Assembly (NCBI RefSeq): GCF_963675165.1
Contig: NC_087381.1
Span: forward strand, 124,001-188,000
DNA from: Halichondria panicea
Taxonomy: Eukaryota; Porifera; Demospongiae; Suberitida; Halichondriidae
DNA length: 64,000 nt
Direction of reading: 5' to 3'
The notes below the pieces were generated by a model. That model made no database searches, was not told the DNA's origin, and saw nothing but the letters and a program-made list of their open reading frames with translations. Shown in pieces: positions 19,397 to 30,659 of this stretch. The stretch's first letter is position 1. Every line of letters begins with the position of its first letter. Both the position numbers and the translations under genes were made by a program.

Positions 19397-19840
19397 TGTT
19401 TGATCTGCAACAACAATAATTATTGCATTAAAATAGTGAATACGAGCTCTTTCTATCCGGTATCCACTACAGTCTGAGAGACATACAATTTATAATTTAT
19501 GTAGAGAGTTAATTTGCTTACTTCTTTTTTCTTGACTTTGAAAAACGTTGAGTATCTGCAAGGCCACTGGTTTGCATGTATTACTCCTTGTTGGTACAAA
19601 TAGGACCTCTCTGATAGATCTGTCAATATAATTTAGGCAGTAATAGTCTAGTCGGGTTACCTGTGATTGGATTTATGATGGGGGACTCTTATTTTTATAG
19701 CTGTAAAATCCATAATGGTTTGCAATATTTCATCATATCCTGTTGGAAGTCACAAGGCAAAACTCAGTTCACAGTTCACAAGTTAATAGTGGTACACATT
19801 CTGCTCTTATACACCCTCCCCCCCCCCCTCTGCAGGTAAT
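19397..19840. other. Spacer between GP-C and decayed TAPT1 copy
   Basis: Corresponds in position to the divergent promoter of the GP/TAPT1 modules. No separate gene or RNA seen; a C-rich run lies near 19818. Confidence 0.4.
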
Positions 19841-19844
19841 ATAA

Positions 19845-20935
19845 TATGGATATGTCACTGTATAGCTACGTGACGTGACGTGGGTGTGAGCTCAATTATG
19901 CAATTTATCCCTTTGCTTAATTCCAAGTAAGCTGCAAAGAGCAGTCGAGTATTCTCTAACTAAATATGCATGTGTGGCGTTTGTGGGATATAGTTGACAC
20001 AGTGACAGCTGTCAAATTGTCTTCTGGACCCCATAGGAAACCTAACATACTGTGACCCTTGACAGTTTATCATGTGCATGACCTTTAGAGTGCGAGAATT
20101 ATGGGATTTTTTACCCACCTTTGTACATAGATAGCTACTGAACACAGTGCTAATAATAGCTACTAATAATGAATTCAAAAGTGGAATTTTTGGTTGCATT
20201 CTGTACACATGTGTAATGATTTGTGGGGCTAATAATAGCGTGATTATTCTGGGTAGATGACCTACTGACTATAGAGCTTCCTTTAACTTTGAACTATGTA
20301 TGCCATCATTGTGGGAGCATTCCACTGGATGAGCATTGTTGCTGCAGAAGCTTCCTTGGGGCAAGTGATGTGAACTTGGTACAATGCCAACTGCGCTGCA
20401 CATGATTTTTTCCCAAAAATTGTATTATTCACACACACCCTATTAAACTACTCTGCAGATATTTGTTCTTGTTGGGTTTCATGTACTTCATGTACATATC
20501 CAACTACGGTAATTATTTGAGAGTTGATTTCCTGTACTGCTTAGCAATTTACATTGCATCATTATTGTATGACATGCACTAGCCTCCATCACAGGCCTTG
20601 GATTGAAGAACTGGATTAAAGAAGTGCTGCCTGGGGGTCTGTATCTATGCTGGGGGTCTGTATCTATGCTGGGATCAAGGCTATACCAACTAATTATTGT
20701 ATGGTTTGTACTATCACTCACTAATTGAATCATTTGGGGAAGAAAACGCATGAGTACAGTGTAGCAAATGTCAACCTAGCCTCGATTCAAGGCCGATTAA
20801 AAATCGGCCTGGAATCGAGGCTAATGTCAACCTAAACCACTAGCTCCGTTGGAGGGCTTTACACTGTGTCAGGAGTGCATGAATATGTACATATAGCAAT
20901 AGTATACTCATTAATGTTCACAGAATGAATCAACC
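19845..20935 (+). pseudogene. TAPT1: Heavily decayed third copy of TAPT1
   Basis: Three recognisable remnants occur in gene order. Near 19,848-19,900 CTGCAG is followed by ATGGATATGTCACTGTATAG, matching the first TAPT1 exon before diverging. Near 20,454-20,550 a stretch matches the intact copy around 12,130-12,250, including the TACTTCATGT...ATATC...AACTA(C/A)GGTAATTA run. Near 20,732-20,880 GGGGAAGAAAAC...TGTAGCAAATGTCAACCT and CCACTAGCTC...TTTACACTGTG match the last exon. Most exons are missing and no useful reading frame remains, so this is a pseudogene. It sits head to head with GP-C. A palindromic element at 20,779-20,824 interrupts the last remnant. Confidence 0.75.
20779..20824. mobile_element. 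Short palindromic element, AGCCTCGA...CCGATT family
   Basis: Near-perfect inverted repeat AGCCTCGATTCAAGGCCGAT / ATCGGCCTGGAATCGAGGCT with a tiny loop. The same ends bound 29,412-30,226 and 36,880-36,935, so this is a minimal member of a terminal-inverted-repeat family. It splits the last exon of the decayed TAPT1 copy. Confidence 0.7.
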
Positions 20936-21086
20936 AAGTCACAAAGGATTGATTATTGAAGTTTTCAATCATAAGCCAACTAGTAACTACACACATACAT
21001 GCACACGTCAAGTTCTCTATAGTTAGCTGCTACATCTCTATACAAGGGTTGGTATTTGTGTCCATTCCCCCTCCCGCACTAGCTAG

Positions 21087-22296
21087 CTACACCTTGGAGA
21101 GCAGACCAGAGTCAGGGGCTGAGGTCTTGATGAGTGGTTGGACCTCTTTGAACTTTGGATGCTTGGAATCTCCCAGCAACTCAAAGATGACACTCTCACT
21201 GGTGGAAATAAACGCACCAGCAGCTCTCAACCGCTGTGTGTGTGTGGGCGTGTGTGTGGGTGTGGAGTGTGGGTGTGGGTGTGTGTGTGGGCGTGTGTGT
21301 GTGGGGGGGGTGGTTAGTTTACTGAGTACTGAGGGTGTACAGTGGAACCTCTAGGCCACCTCTGTGTAATGGGAAGAACTTTGTTTCCCAAAGGTGTCCA
21401 TTACAGAAGGGTTTCACTGTACAGATATACTGGATATGTAGCAATACCATATATGGTTACCTCAATAGCGAATATTCGATCGACCTGTGTCCTTGACGAT
21501 ACACCATCAGCAATCACATGAACATCGTATCCTCTCCCCAGGAGGTCCAGTGCAGTCTGTTGCACACACACCTGTGTCTGTGGGGGGTAATTAATGGATG
21601 ATAATTATAAATGAATGTTGTCACTTGCTGTTACATCCCACTGACTTTGAGTGTGGAACTAGAGCTATAGTTTCGGTAACTAAATGATGTAATTAATGTT
21701 GCTAGCTCGAGTTAGCCAATGAAAAGTGGGACCATAACAGTTAGATCATGTGCATGAGATATCTGAATGTGCTAGCTGTTCATACTTCAATTCCAAATAG
21801 CACGACTGATTTCCTGTCGGATTGCTCTTCAATGCACTTGACCACATCTGGAGTTATCATCGAGAAGAAGGTCTTAGCGAACACCGTTGCCTTGGATACG
21901 TCAATCTCTGCGACTGTATTGCCGAGTGCTGTGTGTGTGGGCGGGGTAAGACAGTGTGTGTGTGTGTATTGAGTGGGCGTACCCACCTTTAGGGTATTGT
22001 TCAGTACAGATGACGGGGATGTCCAATATATTAGCCGCTTGAACCTGAGAGGGAGATTGGGTACACAGTTATTCCATTATGGCGACACTCTAAATATACG
22101 ACATTTCGATATTTCTAGCACCATTTTGTTTTGTGCAGTCTTAAATCGAGCACTTGCTCACCATTTTGGAAGCCACAGTAATGATCTCAGGATAGTACTT
22201 TATTGTGGGCCGGAACTTCTCTTGCATATCACAGAGGAAGAAATAAGTCGTGTTGGCTGTTAGTCTGCCTAGTCTCTTAGCCACCATGGAGGCCAT
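21087..22296 (-). CDS. ISOC1: Isochorismatase domain-containing protein 1
   Basis: Five exons, all frame-consistent: 22162-22296, 21987-22044, 21786-21928, 21461-21577 and 21087-21233; 199 residues. The order of motifs matches ISOC1/ISOC2: [15 protein letters not shown] near the N-terminus, [15 protein letters not shown], then [16 protein letters not shown] with the Cys at the position of the isochorismatase-like nucleophile, [12 protein letters not shown], and the ending [10 protein letters not shown], which is almost the human ISOC1 C-terminus. Members are cysteine-hydrolase-fold proteins of unclear substrate, found in cytosol, peroxisomes or mitochondria. The upstream in-frame Met and a second Met three codons later are both possible starts; I chose the first. 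A two-exon inverted pseudogene copy lies at 24.24-24.50 kb. Confidence 0.93.
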
Positions 22297-22594
22297 CACT
22301 GTCAGAGCAAGATCTGTGTATAATCATGCAGGGGATAATAACAGGACAGTGGCGCCTCGAGGCAGTAATGCAATCAGAGCACCCAGTACTAGAGGCTTAC
22401 ATAAGCCTATACATACAGTGCAGCAGTCTTACGTTACACAGAGAGCTTGATAGAATGCGAGACACTAAACTCGACTGGAGTACACGGAGAAGTTGGATGG
22501 TACGGAGTATTAGGTGTTATAAGTCACTGTTGACTCAGGATGATTTCTATTATAGAAAATCGACCTCTGGAGTTTGCAGTACATGTACGTGCAA

Positions 22595-23291
22595 GTAACC
22601 TAGGGAGTAGAATACCACATTTTGGTACATAAATGTGAATATCTTGACCTTAAAACATTTCTAAGAAATTTTGATGATACCAAAGTGTAGGTGAATGCTT
22701 GAGCTTCAACATATCCAAAAATGTTTCCATGGCAACCTAAGGTGGTGGGTATGTGGTTGCTTTTACAACAGCAACAAATTGTTATAGTGAGCAAGAGCTT
22801 AGGGAGGAAAAACACCAACCGTTGTCGGCTAAGGTCTGGAACTCTGGCATAAACATCAGTGGATAGTTGAGCTAACATATGTATGAATTAAAATCGGTTA
22901 CATAAGTACACACGCTGTTTCGTACTCCATTATGTGTGTTTTTGGGTGCCTTTTCGCTTAGGGAGAGATTTCAAGTAAATTTTTCGGCTAATGTCTAATT
23001 TTTTTACACATGTAATTGTTAATAAATATTGTCTATCTTTTGGCAGAAGCAATTTTTCTAGAAACATTTTACTTCCAGAGATAATTGATGTTACATACAT
23101 TTTTTTACAATCATCCCCGTTTTCACCTAAATGATTTTCCACTATAACAATGTTTTAGAGAAATAGTTTGAATATGTTTGTAGCTTATTTGTTCACCTAC
23201 ACAATGGTATCAGCATCATTTCTTAGAAATGTTCCAAACTCAAGATATACTTAATTAAATACAAATGTTTGTATTCTACTCCCTAGGTTAC
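22595..23291. mobile_element. Non-autonomous DNA transposon with ~55-bp terminal inverted repeats
   Basis: Both ends read GTAACCTAGGGAGTAGAATA inward (right end inverted), and the similarity continues, with mismatches, for about 55 bp (AATATCTTGA / TATATCTTGA). The 0.7-kb interior is AT-rich with no protein recognised. It lies between ISOC1 and its inverted fragment, close to the centre of the inverted duplication. I could not define a target-site duplication. Confidence 0.8.
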
Positions 23292-24235
23292 AGGCACTGT
23301 AGTTCGTCTTTTTCCCTGCGGCCTGGAATCGAGCCTACTGTTGTTGAGCAGCGCATGCACACGATAATGTGCCCAAGGCGAAAAAAAATGAAAATTTGGG
23401 AAAAACTATGCACAAAACAAAAAACAAACTAGAGCACTAAAGTGCAAACCCTCGGCTGGTGACATGATTATAAAGAAACCAGAAGAGTGATATAATGCAG
23501 TGCATATAGTGATGTTGTTATCATCATCATGCATGACTTGCACAGCAACTCAGGAGCAATAAAACTAAACCAGACTGGAGGCATGCTGAAACATTTGAGA
23601 ACAGGTAGTAGTACTATAAATATATGCACTGTGGATTAGGATCACAGCAAAGAAGCATGGAGTCTCAGAGAAGTATGGCTCCAGGTCCTGCATGGATCCC
23701 AGTCAGCTAAAGCAAGCTTTCTGGTTTAGTGACCCTGTTCCAATATTGTTCCTGGTATATACAGCTTTCTACTTTAGTGACCCTGTTCCATTGTTTCTGG
23801 ACCTGGTACAGGATCACTTCAGTTATAAGTAACGCATGTGCAAGTTCTGTTCAAGCTACATTTTGCTCGCTTTTATTAGACAACGAAGCTTTAACACCGA
23901 AAGCTGCCACTATTAGAAGTACTGACTTGTTGTGTGGAGGCTACCCATGCTGTAAACGCAGTGCTAGAGCATCCAGGTAAGCAGACCCAGTCACAAGCTT
24001 CTTAGCTTTTGCTCGTTTTTATTTGACAACGAAGGTTTAACATGAAATTCTGCCACTATTAAAATTAATAACTTGTTGTATGAAGGCTATCCATGCTGTA
24101 AACGCAGTGCCATGGCATGCAGGTGAGTAGACTCACACATTACAAACAAACAGACCAACGGACTACTATACTATACCCGTGGCCGCCCACGCGCGCCTCG
24201 GGTAATAAATGATTATGGGTGTCGCCATAATGGAA
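23292..24235. repeat. Centre of the inverted duplication; two diverged ~140-bp direct repeats
   Basis: No gene recognised. Two direct repeats lie at about 23,862-23,985 and 24,003-24,130; each carries TTTTGCTCG, GACAACGAAG, CTGCCACTATTA, ACTTGTTGT, CCATGCTGTAAACGCAGTG and ends with a splice-donor-like AGGTAAG/AGGTGAG. A shorter repeat (TTTAGTGACCCTGTTCCA) occurs at 23,726 and 23,773. An open frame of 83 codons crosses the first copy but is not conserved in the second. Confidence 0.55.
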
Positions 24236-24237
24236 TA

Positions 24238-24500
24238 ACTGTGTACCCAATCTCCCTCTCAGGTTTAAGCGGACATCCCCGTCATCTGTACTGAGCAATA
24301 ACCTAAAGGTGGGTACGCCCACTCAATACACACACACACTGTCTTACCCCGCCCACACACACACAGCATTTGGCAATACAGTCACAGAGATTGACGTATC
24401 CAAGGCAACTGTGTTCGCTTCTTCTTGATGATGTGGCCAAGTGCATTGAAGAGCAATCTGACAGAAAGTCATTCGTGCTATTTGGAATTGAAGTAAACAC
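24238..24500 (+). pseudogene. ISOC1: Two-exon ISOC1 pseudogene fragment, inverted relative to ISOC1
   Basis: The segment carries copies of ISOC1 exons 2 and 3 and the intron between them, with the same GGTGGGTACGCCCACTCAAT donor side and CA-rich acceptor. Exon 2 has lost about ten bases in its middle (the part for AANIL is missing) and exon 3 has also lost bases around the FAKTFFSM part, so both exons are out of frame. Exons 1, 4 and 5 are not seen nearby. Similarity to 21,780-22,080 in inverse orientation marks the inner edge of the inverted duplication. Confidence 0.8.
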
Positions 24501-25852
24501 TTGTAACAGATACATGTACACATTGAATGCACATATTTGACCTCAAACAAATTATAAAGTAATAGATATAGCAAATAATTAGTCACAAACAATACGAGGA
24601 TTCTCGTGCTATAATTATTGTGTTTTATATCACGACTACTTAGCAAATCATGCCTTAATTGAGGCTATGTGACCGACTGACTATGTAATAAAAAAAAAAT
24701 AACACGAAAGGGACTGTATGACTTTTATTACACTCTTATAACCTTGACAACGTGCATCTTGAATATATGTACATGTATGTATGTGTGTAGTTGCTAGCTG
24801 GTTTCTGATTAAAATAATAATGCCATTCAACGATCACTCCTTTGTGACTTGTTGATTTCGAACAATAGTGAACTTGTGTAGTTGCTTATATATATAGATT
24901 ACTTCAATTTTGTCTTAATTCTCTAATGATGCACAAGTCTATAACCCTAGCTTTATAATAATGATGAATATTATACAGTCATAATAATGAAATTGATTTA
25001 CTATTGCTACACAGTGTGAAGCGCTCCACTTGAGCTAGTGGTTTAGGTTGACACTTGCTACATAAGTGGACAGTTTTCTTCCCCAGCACCTGTTCGCTTG
25101 ACTTTTGAACCAACGGCCCAATATCCGATATCGAGGACTGAGTATAGGTGGAATAAAACTTCCTTGCGTTGTCATGTGACTGGATGATTGACCAATCAGA
25201 TTGTTGCTGCTATGACTACACGGTGGTGATGGGGACGATCGGTAGTGGCAAGATTTCCCCAGTAAAGTAATACCAAGTAGAACTTTGCCAGCTAGCAAAC
25301 TGTGTGTGTGGAGTGGGCGGAGGGGTCAGTGTGTGTGTATGTGGAGTGGGTGGTGTGTGTGAATGCTTACCATAGATACAAGACGACAAATAGGATTGCT
25401 CCATTTCTCCCAGGGAAAGTAAACGTTTGATACAATGTATCCCATAACTGCACAAACACATCAATAATAATAACACGATAATAAGCTATGACAGACACAG
25501 TCCACCCTCCTATCACCAGACCACACCCACCAGACCACACCCCTCTCACCAGACATGCCAGGGGGAGTAGTATGAACCCATCCGGCTAGACACAAGGTCA
25601 GTGTGATCAGTTTTAGCCAGCATAGATGACACATAATAAAAGTAATTATCTTAAATATGGCTCACAGGTGGACAAAGTACATTAGTAGGAAGTGAGGTAA
25701 CTGAAGTGGGTGACCACTACAACAAACCATGAATACAGTACTCCACAATAAAGGATGTAAGTACAAAGGGCATTGGCACTTATCAGACACTACATTATAA
25801 TAATAGTAGCATAGCAACAGTTGTCATGCCAGTTCCCACATCAAGTTATCAA

Positions 25853-26038
25853 CAATACCGTATAGCAGGTAATTTCGGGGACAAAATATTCGTGGTTCAG
25901 CAATATTTAGTCATTTCGTGGTTGGAGCTTGCACTGCAGGTAAACAGGCAAGGTCGCTTCATTCATGGGTAAAATATTCGTGGTCAGAGCTTTAACCACG
26001 AATATTTTACCCCAAGAAAATTACCGGTATACGGTAGA
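25853..26038. mobile_element. MITE-like element, ACCGTATAGC family
   Basis: Starts ACCGTATAGCAGGTAATTTC and ends with its inverse (...AAATTACCGGTATACGGT). Interior repeats the word AAAATATTCGTGG in both orientations. Related copies lie at 27,153-27,362 and 56,726-56,855. Confidence 0.75.
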
Positions 26039-26240
26039 CTGACAGTGCCCACCCTAATAATTATATACTCACATTGTCTTGTCTACTAGTGACGAGGTCC
26101 ATAGCTAGGAGGGTACGGTACTTCTTGTACACATCAGGACTGATATCATTGAACTTGGTGATGAAGGCATGTTTGATGAGTCAACCACCACCTCCAGAAC
26201 CATCACCATGACTACCACAGGGAGCACTGACTTTAGGTAG

Positions 26241-26284
<44 letters not shown>

Positions 26285-26751
26285 TGTGTGTGTGTGTGTG
26301 TGGGTGTGTGGGTATAATGCACATAGGCAGAAGTACAATACATGTGGAATACTGTGGAATGCTAACAAAAGACCATATCGACTCATGAGATCATCAGAGT
26401 ATTCATTCAACTCATGCAGTGTGTCGTGTGGATGGTCTAGACATTAGACATTCAATACCTATAAATAGCTTACACCTCACCCTTTGCTCAGCATTGTGCA
26501 AAATTATGACAGCATTTACAAGTATTCATTGAACCAAGATTTAGCACAAGCACATTTACTGGCACCTGTGGGTAGGTTGTCTAGACTTAAAATGTGATCA
26601 TAATGGTTTGATCAGCACAGGCACACAATGGACAGGAAATAACATCTGTACATGTATGCAAAGTAAGTTGCAAGGGTAAAATTGCAAACTAATGAAAGCT
26701 CATGTATTCAGTACTCACCTAGGTCCCAGTTAAACTGACTGAGATTGCTCA

Positions 26752-26965
26752 CACCATAGATTGAAGAGTTAGAGGGATAGGAAACGGAGTGGTGCACGTG
26801 ATGATTTTACATTGAATCTGCAGTGGAGCCTCGAAAAATATCCGTGTTACGAGGCTATTAAGCACATTTCTGCCAGGTAACTCCCAAAGCTGTGTTTCCT
26901 CGAGACATCATCTCTTTCAGCAATTTATAACATGCCTAGTCCATGAGCCACGTGTAGTACTTGCA
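26752..26965. mobile_element. Truncated copy of the ATAGATTGAAGAGTTAGAG element
   Basis: Matches the left part of the 59.63-60.13 kb element almost base for base (ATAGATTGAAGAGTTAGAGG, GTGGTGCACGTGATG, TTTCCTCGAGACATCATCTC, ATGAGCCACGTGTAGTACTT). Its left end abuts the truncated TAPT1-2 exon, so insertion or a rearrangement at this element probably removed neighbouring exons. Confidence 0.7.
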
Positions 26966-27152
26966 GGAACTAGGAGCTAGAGTTTCCTGTAACTATAGAT
27001 TGCTTGAGGATACAAATGATGTCATGTTGCTAGCTCTTGAAAAGCTACTAGGAGTCTGTCGAATATCTGTAGAGTGGTCATGGTGTGTGTGTGTGTGTGT
27101 GAGAGAGTGGGTCATGCATGGTGTGTCATAGGTCATCTCTATCCACAAATGA

Positions 27153-27362
27153 CTACCGTATAGCGTGTAATTTTCGTGGGGCAAAATATTCGTGATTTTC
27201 GTGGTTGGAGGTCTGACCACGAATATTTTACCCACGAATGAAGCGACCTTGCCTACCTTTACCTGCAGTGCAAGCTCCAACCACGAAAATATTACCCACA
27301 AAATGTCTCAATATTGCTGAACCACGAATATTTTGTCCCCCGAAAATTACCCGCTATACAGT
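27153..27362. mobile_element. MITE-like element, ACCGTATAGC family (second copy)
   Basis: Left end ACCGTATAGCGTGTAATTTT, right end inverted (AAAATTACCCGCTATACAGT). Interior words GGTAAAATATTCGTGG and CACTGCAGGTAAA are shared with the 25.85-kb copy, partly in inverse order. Confidence 0.8.
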
Positions 27363-27394
27363 ATCAATATACATGTACATGTACATGTATGGAC

Positions 27395-27725
27395 AATAAA
27401 ACTGCTAGTCTGGCAAACCTGTGGCATTATACAGTCCACAACAATGTCCCTGTGTACATTACACCTACTGGAATGCCCAACCCCAACAACAAAGCAATCA
27501 AAGTTCCAGCCATCATTCCTCACTAGGCATTGACAATCTATTATCTTTTTAACTATTCTCAGCACATGTATATGGACAATAAAACTGCTAGTCTGGCAAA
27601 CCTGTGGCATTATAATGTCCCTATGTACACATTAACACCTACTGGAATACCCAACCCCAACCACAAAGCAATCAAAGTTCCAGCCATCATTCCTCACTAG
27701 GCCTATTATCTTTTTGACTATTCTC
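27395..27725. repeat. Tandem ~170-bp duplication
   Basis: Two copies of a segment starting TGGACAATAAAACTGCTAGT (27,389 and 27,574) and running through CCTACTGGAATNCCCAACCC to CATTCCTCACTAGGC. The second copy lacks a few bases. Not coding. Confidence 0.75.
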
Positions 27726-28159
27726 AAAAAATCAGCCAGTTTGGCCATGGTGTACCCATTATTCCAATTTAATGACATATCACTCTTATTCTGAAAAGAC
27801 GATTTATTTGTAGTTGTGTTGTAGCATTACAGAAAGTGAAATTTTGCAAAAGAGAAAACTAATGTCTCACTGAGTGTGCTGCTGGCTCACAACCTGCTAT
27901 CTGCCCAGCACACATCTGTAAACCACCTGCAGCGTCTAGAATATCTATTGTTGGTGGGGCCTTAGCAATTATCCTGCGAGCAGTGACTCCTAACCGATTG
28001 GCCTCACACCGGGGCATTTGTCCAGCTGATTAGCCAGTAGAGGGGACACAGCTTTAGGGTCAACGTAGGTGCTACAGAGGTGTTTGGTGACATTTGCGAG
28101 AGAATGACAAATACTCCTCCATGTCTGCCTAGTGGTTACAGTACAGAGCTATTGCATTA

Positions 28160-28982
28160 TAAGTATGGTGTGTAATCAGTGCCAAAATAGGAATGCAAAA
28201 ATTAGAACAGAAGTTCACAAAATTATGACCACAACCCCCAGAACTGCAACCACAACTGACAAAACTGTAACCACAACTGGGTGCATCAATGAAACTGGAT
28301 GCACGGGCAGTGATAGCTGTGGGCTTGAAATGGGAAAGTACATAGGAAAGTACATAGGAAATGATTGGAATTGATTCAGTTACATGGAATGGAGACTTCG
28401 GGCACATCAGAGGATGTAAGACACACTTAACCTTTGGTGACCTTTTAAAAGGAGGCTATAAAAAGAAAAGAGAAGATGGATGTTTCATGCATCATACAAT
28501 TATGAAAGCACTGCGGGTGCTGATGCCACGGTGGAGGTGCCAAAGTCTCCATTCCATGTAACTGAATCAATTCCAATCATTTCCTATGTACTTTCCCATT
28601 TCAAGCCCACAGCTATCACTGCCCGTGCATCCAGTTTCATTGATGCACCCATTTTTTGAGTCGTGGTTACAGTTTTGTCAGTCAGTTGTGGTTGCAGTTT
28701 TGTCAGTCAGTTGTGGTTGCAGTTTTGTCAGTCAGTTGTGGTTGCAGTTTTGTCAGTCAGTTGTGGTTGCAGTTTTGTCAGTCAGTTGTGGTTGCAGTTT
28801 TGTCAGTCAGTTGTGGTTACAGTTTTGTCAGTCAGTTGTGGTTGCAGTTTTGTCAGTCAGTTGTGGTTGCAGTTTTGTCAGTCAGTTGTGGTTGCAGTTC
28901 TGTGGGTTGTGGTCATAATTTTGTGAACTTCTGCTTCTAATTTGCATTCCTATTTTTTGGCACTGATTACACACCATATATA
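28160..28982. mobile_element. Foldback element with an expanded 25-bp minisatellite in one arm
   Basis: The two ends are long inverted repeats: GTGTAATCAGTGCCAAAATA at 28,171 matches the inverse near 28,970, and the similarity runs inward through GAACAGAAGTTCACAAAATT, CCACAACTGACAAAACTG and GATGCACGGGCAGTGATAGC to GTTACATGGAATGGAGAC near 28,380. The right arm contains about ten tandem copies (28,665-28,915) of a 25-bp unit, TTTTGTCAGTCAGTTGTGG plus GTTGCAG; the left arm has about two. The element lies in an intron of the broken TAPT1 copy and is absent from the intact one. Confidence 0.85.
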
Positions 28983-29411
28983 AGGTGTGAAGTTAGGTCT
29001 ACCAGACTCTGAGGGTCAAATTATGCTAGTTTAGTGCCCTATTATTCTCAAATAAGCTATATAGTTCCTAGAAGTCTCCTTATATTCCCATGCTAGCATA
29101 ATTTGCCAAGCCCTCTTCCCCACCTCCATCATGTTGAAGAAGACATACAGCTTGATGACAGACTGTCCCTTGATGAGATGGTAGAGTGCAGAGGTGTCCA
29201 CTTGTTTAACAATAGGTTACAATAATAATTATTGTATCAAAATAACAGTATCGAAATTGAGTGGATCTACAACACGCCCACTCAATTTCGCTTCTCTGTT
29301 ATCTATCCTAACTCCAACCACTATAATAATATCCCTTTCACACCTCTTAAAATGTCAATCTTCTGTCCACAGTCCAGCACCTGACAATATTATTCATAGC
29401 AGCCACTAAGT

Positions 29412-30226
29412 TAGCCTCGACCCCAGGCCGATCCGTCTCCAATTGAACGCTAGGTCGCCTACTAGGCCTGGTATTGATTGTATTTGGGCGTGATCTGGGC
29501 GTGGTTTTTTAATAAATTGGTACAACAAAAAATGAACGCAAAATGAATCCTCCAACTGTGGTACATGGTCTTCAACAACAGCCTCTGGGGCAGTATACAG
29601 CAGGAAATACTTCCAGAAGACACTTCTTTGGCAGTGGCAACCAAATCTTTGTCGATTCCTTTATTGCTACTGAGGATGGCAGCAAAAACACCTCTATTGT
29701 TTAGACTCCTGACCTGGTCACGTCAATCATGAGTCTCATGATGAGAGATACAAGGGGAGAGACAATTAACAAGAACAACACTTTTGTCAACAGGAGGAGC
29801 CTTGGTCCTACCTAGCTTGTAGTCCATTAAAAAGGGTAGCAACTGATATATAGCAGAGAGACTTGCCATACCCCTTTGGGAACCAGATAAACACGTCCCT
29901 TCCCTCAAACAGGAGCTTGAGGCCTGGGCCTGTTCTGCCATGAGAGTGAGGCCATCTTGCTTCAAACAAGACAACGCATTGCATGCCATGCATAGCTAGC
30001 TAGCTATAAATTGAGAACATAACACGGAGCTACATTACTGTAACGTTTACGGGAGTAAAATGCCTCTACGTAGACCTTTAGTATTACAGAAAAAAAGCAG
30101 GAAACAAAATGTGAAGAATCTCTGCTTTAGTTTCCGGTTCCTGCCACGCCCAGATACAATCAATACCAGGCCGTATTTTTCAACTTCGTTCTATTAAAAA
30201 AAAATCGGCCTGGGACCGAGGCTACC
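29412..30226. mobile_element. DNA transposon fragment with AGCCTCGA...CCGAT ends, carrying a RecQ-like helicase piece
   Basis: Outer ends AGCCTCGACCCCAGGCCGAT and its inverse (ATCGGCCTGGGACCGAGGCT) match the palindromes at 20.78 and 36.88 kb. Inside lies a second pair of inverted repeats, CCTGGTATTGATTGTAT (29,468) and ATACAATCAATACCAGG (30,153). On the minus strand, 29,723-29,993 encodes pieces resembling the start of a RecQ-type helicase domain: LFEGRDVFIWFPKGYGKSLC (Walker A region) and, in another frame, LLPFLMDYKLGRTKAPPVDK. The piece is short and frame-broken, so it is a relic. It may be a non-autonomous relative of a larger helicase-bearing element, or a captured host fragment. Confidence 0.65.
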
Positions 30227-30659
30227 ACTAAGTGTGCTAAAAAATCCCCTAAATACATGACCTCTCCATACATCATGTCAGAGGAAGGTCAACAGACTCA
30301 ATTAACACCACTTAACACTAGATTTAAAATTTGGAGACTACCATATTCTGACTGTAGACTAGTGAGAATAGTGAGGACCAGGGAAGAACTGACTGAGCTA
30401 TAAGATCAAGAGGCTAAGCTACTATGTGTCGTCTCCCGAGTCTAGACCTAGAGGGGCTTCCCAGTTAGAATGCACACCTGTGTCAACTCTTGTAGCTATA
30501 CCATTTCAGCAAATTCAGCAAAGTATTATCACAAGATCACACATGTGAACCAGTTACTGTACATGTGCTGTCATGCACTTGTGGTACAGTGTACAGTGTG
30601 CAGTCAATCTAGATGTATAAGTTTCCTGTCCTAGTTGGTGCACATCTCACATATCTCTA

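Noticed and set aside
21330-21420. CAGTGGAACCTC...CACTGTA element in an ISOC1 intron
   Set aside because: Probably a short mariner-like MITE relic, but the ends are too degraded to define; similar relics at 47,243-47,372 and 48,322-48,490 are mentioned with their host genes.
28586-28940. Three overlapping forward frames with Gln-Leu-Trp-Leu type repeats
   Set aside because: They arise because a stop-free 25-bp unit is read in all frames; the element is a foldback repeat.
28160-28982. CRISPR-like array of 25-bp repeats
   Set aside because: Units are contiguous without unique spacers and the host is an animal.
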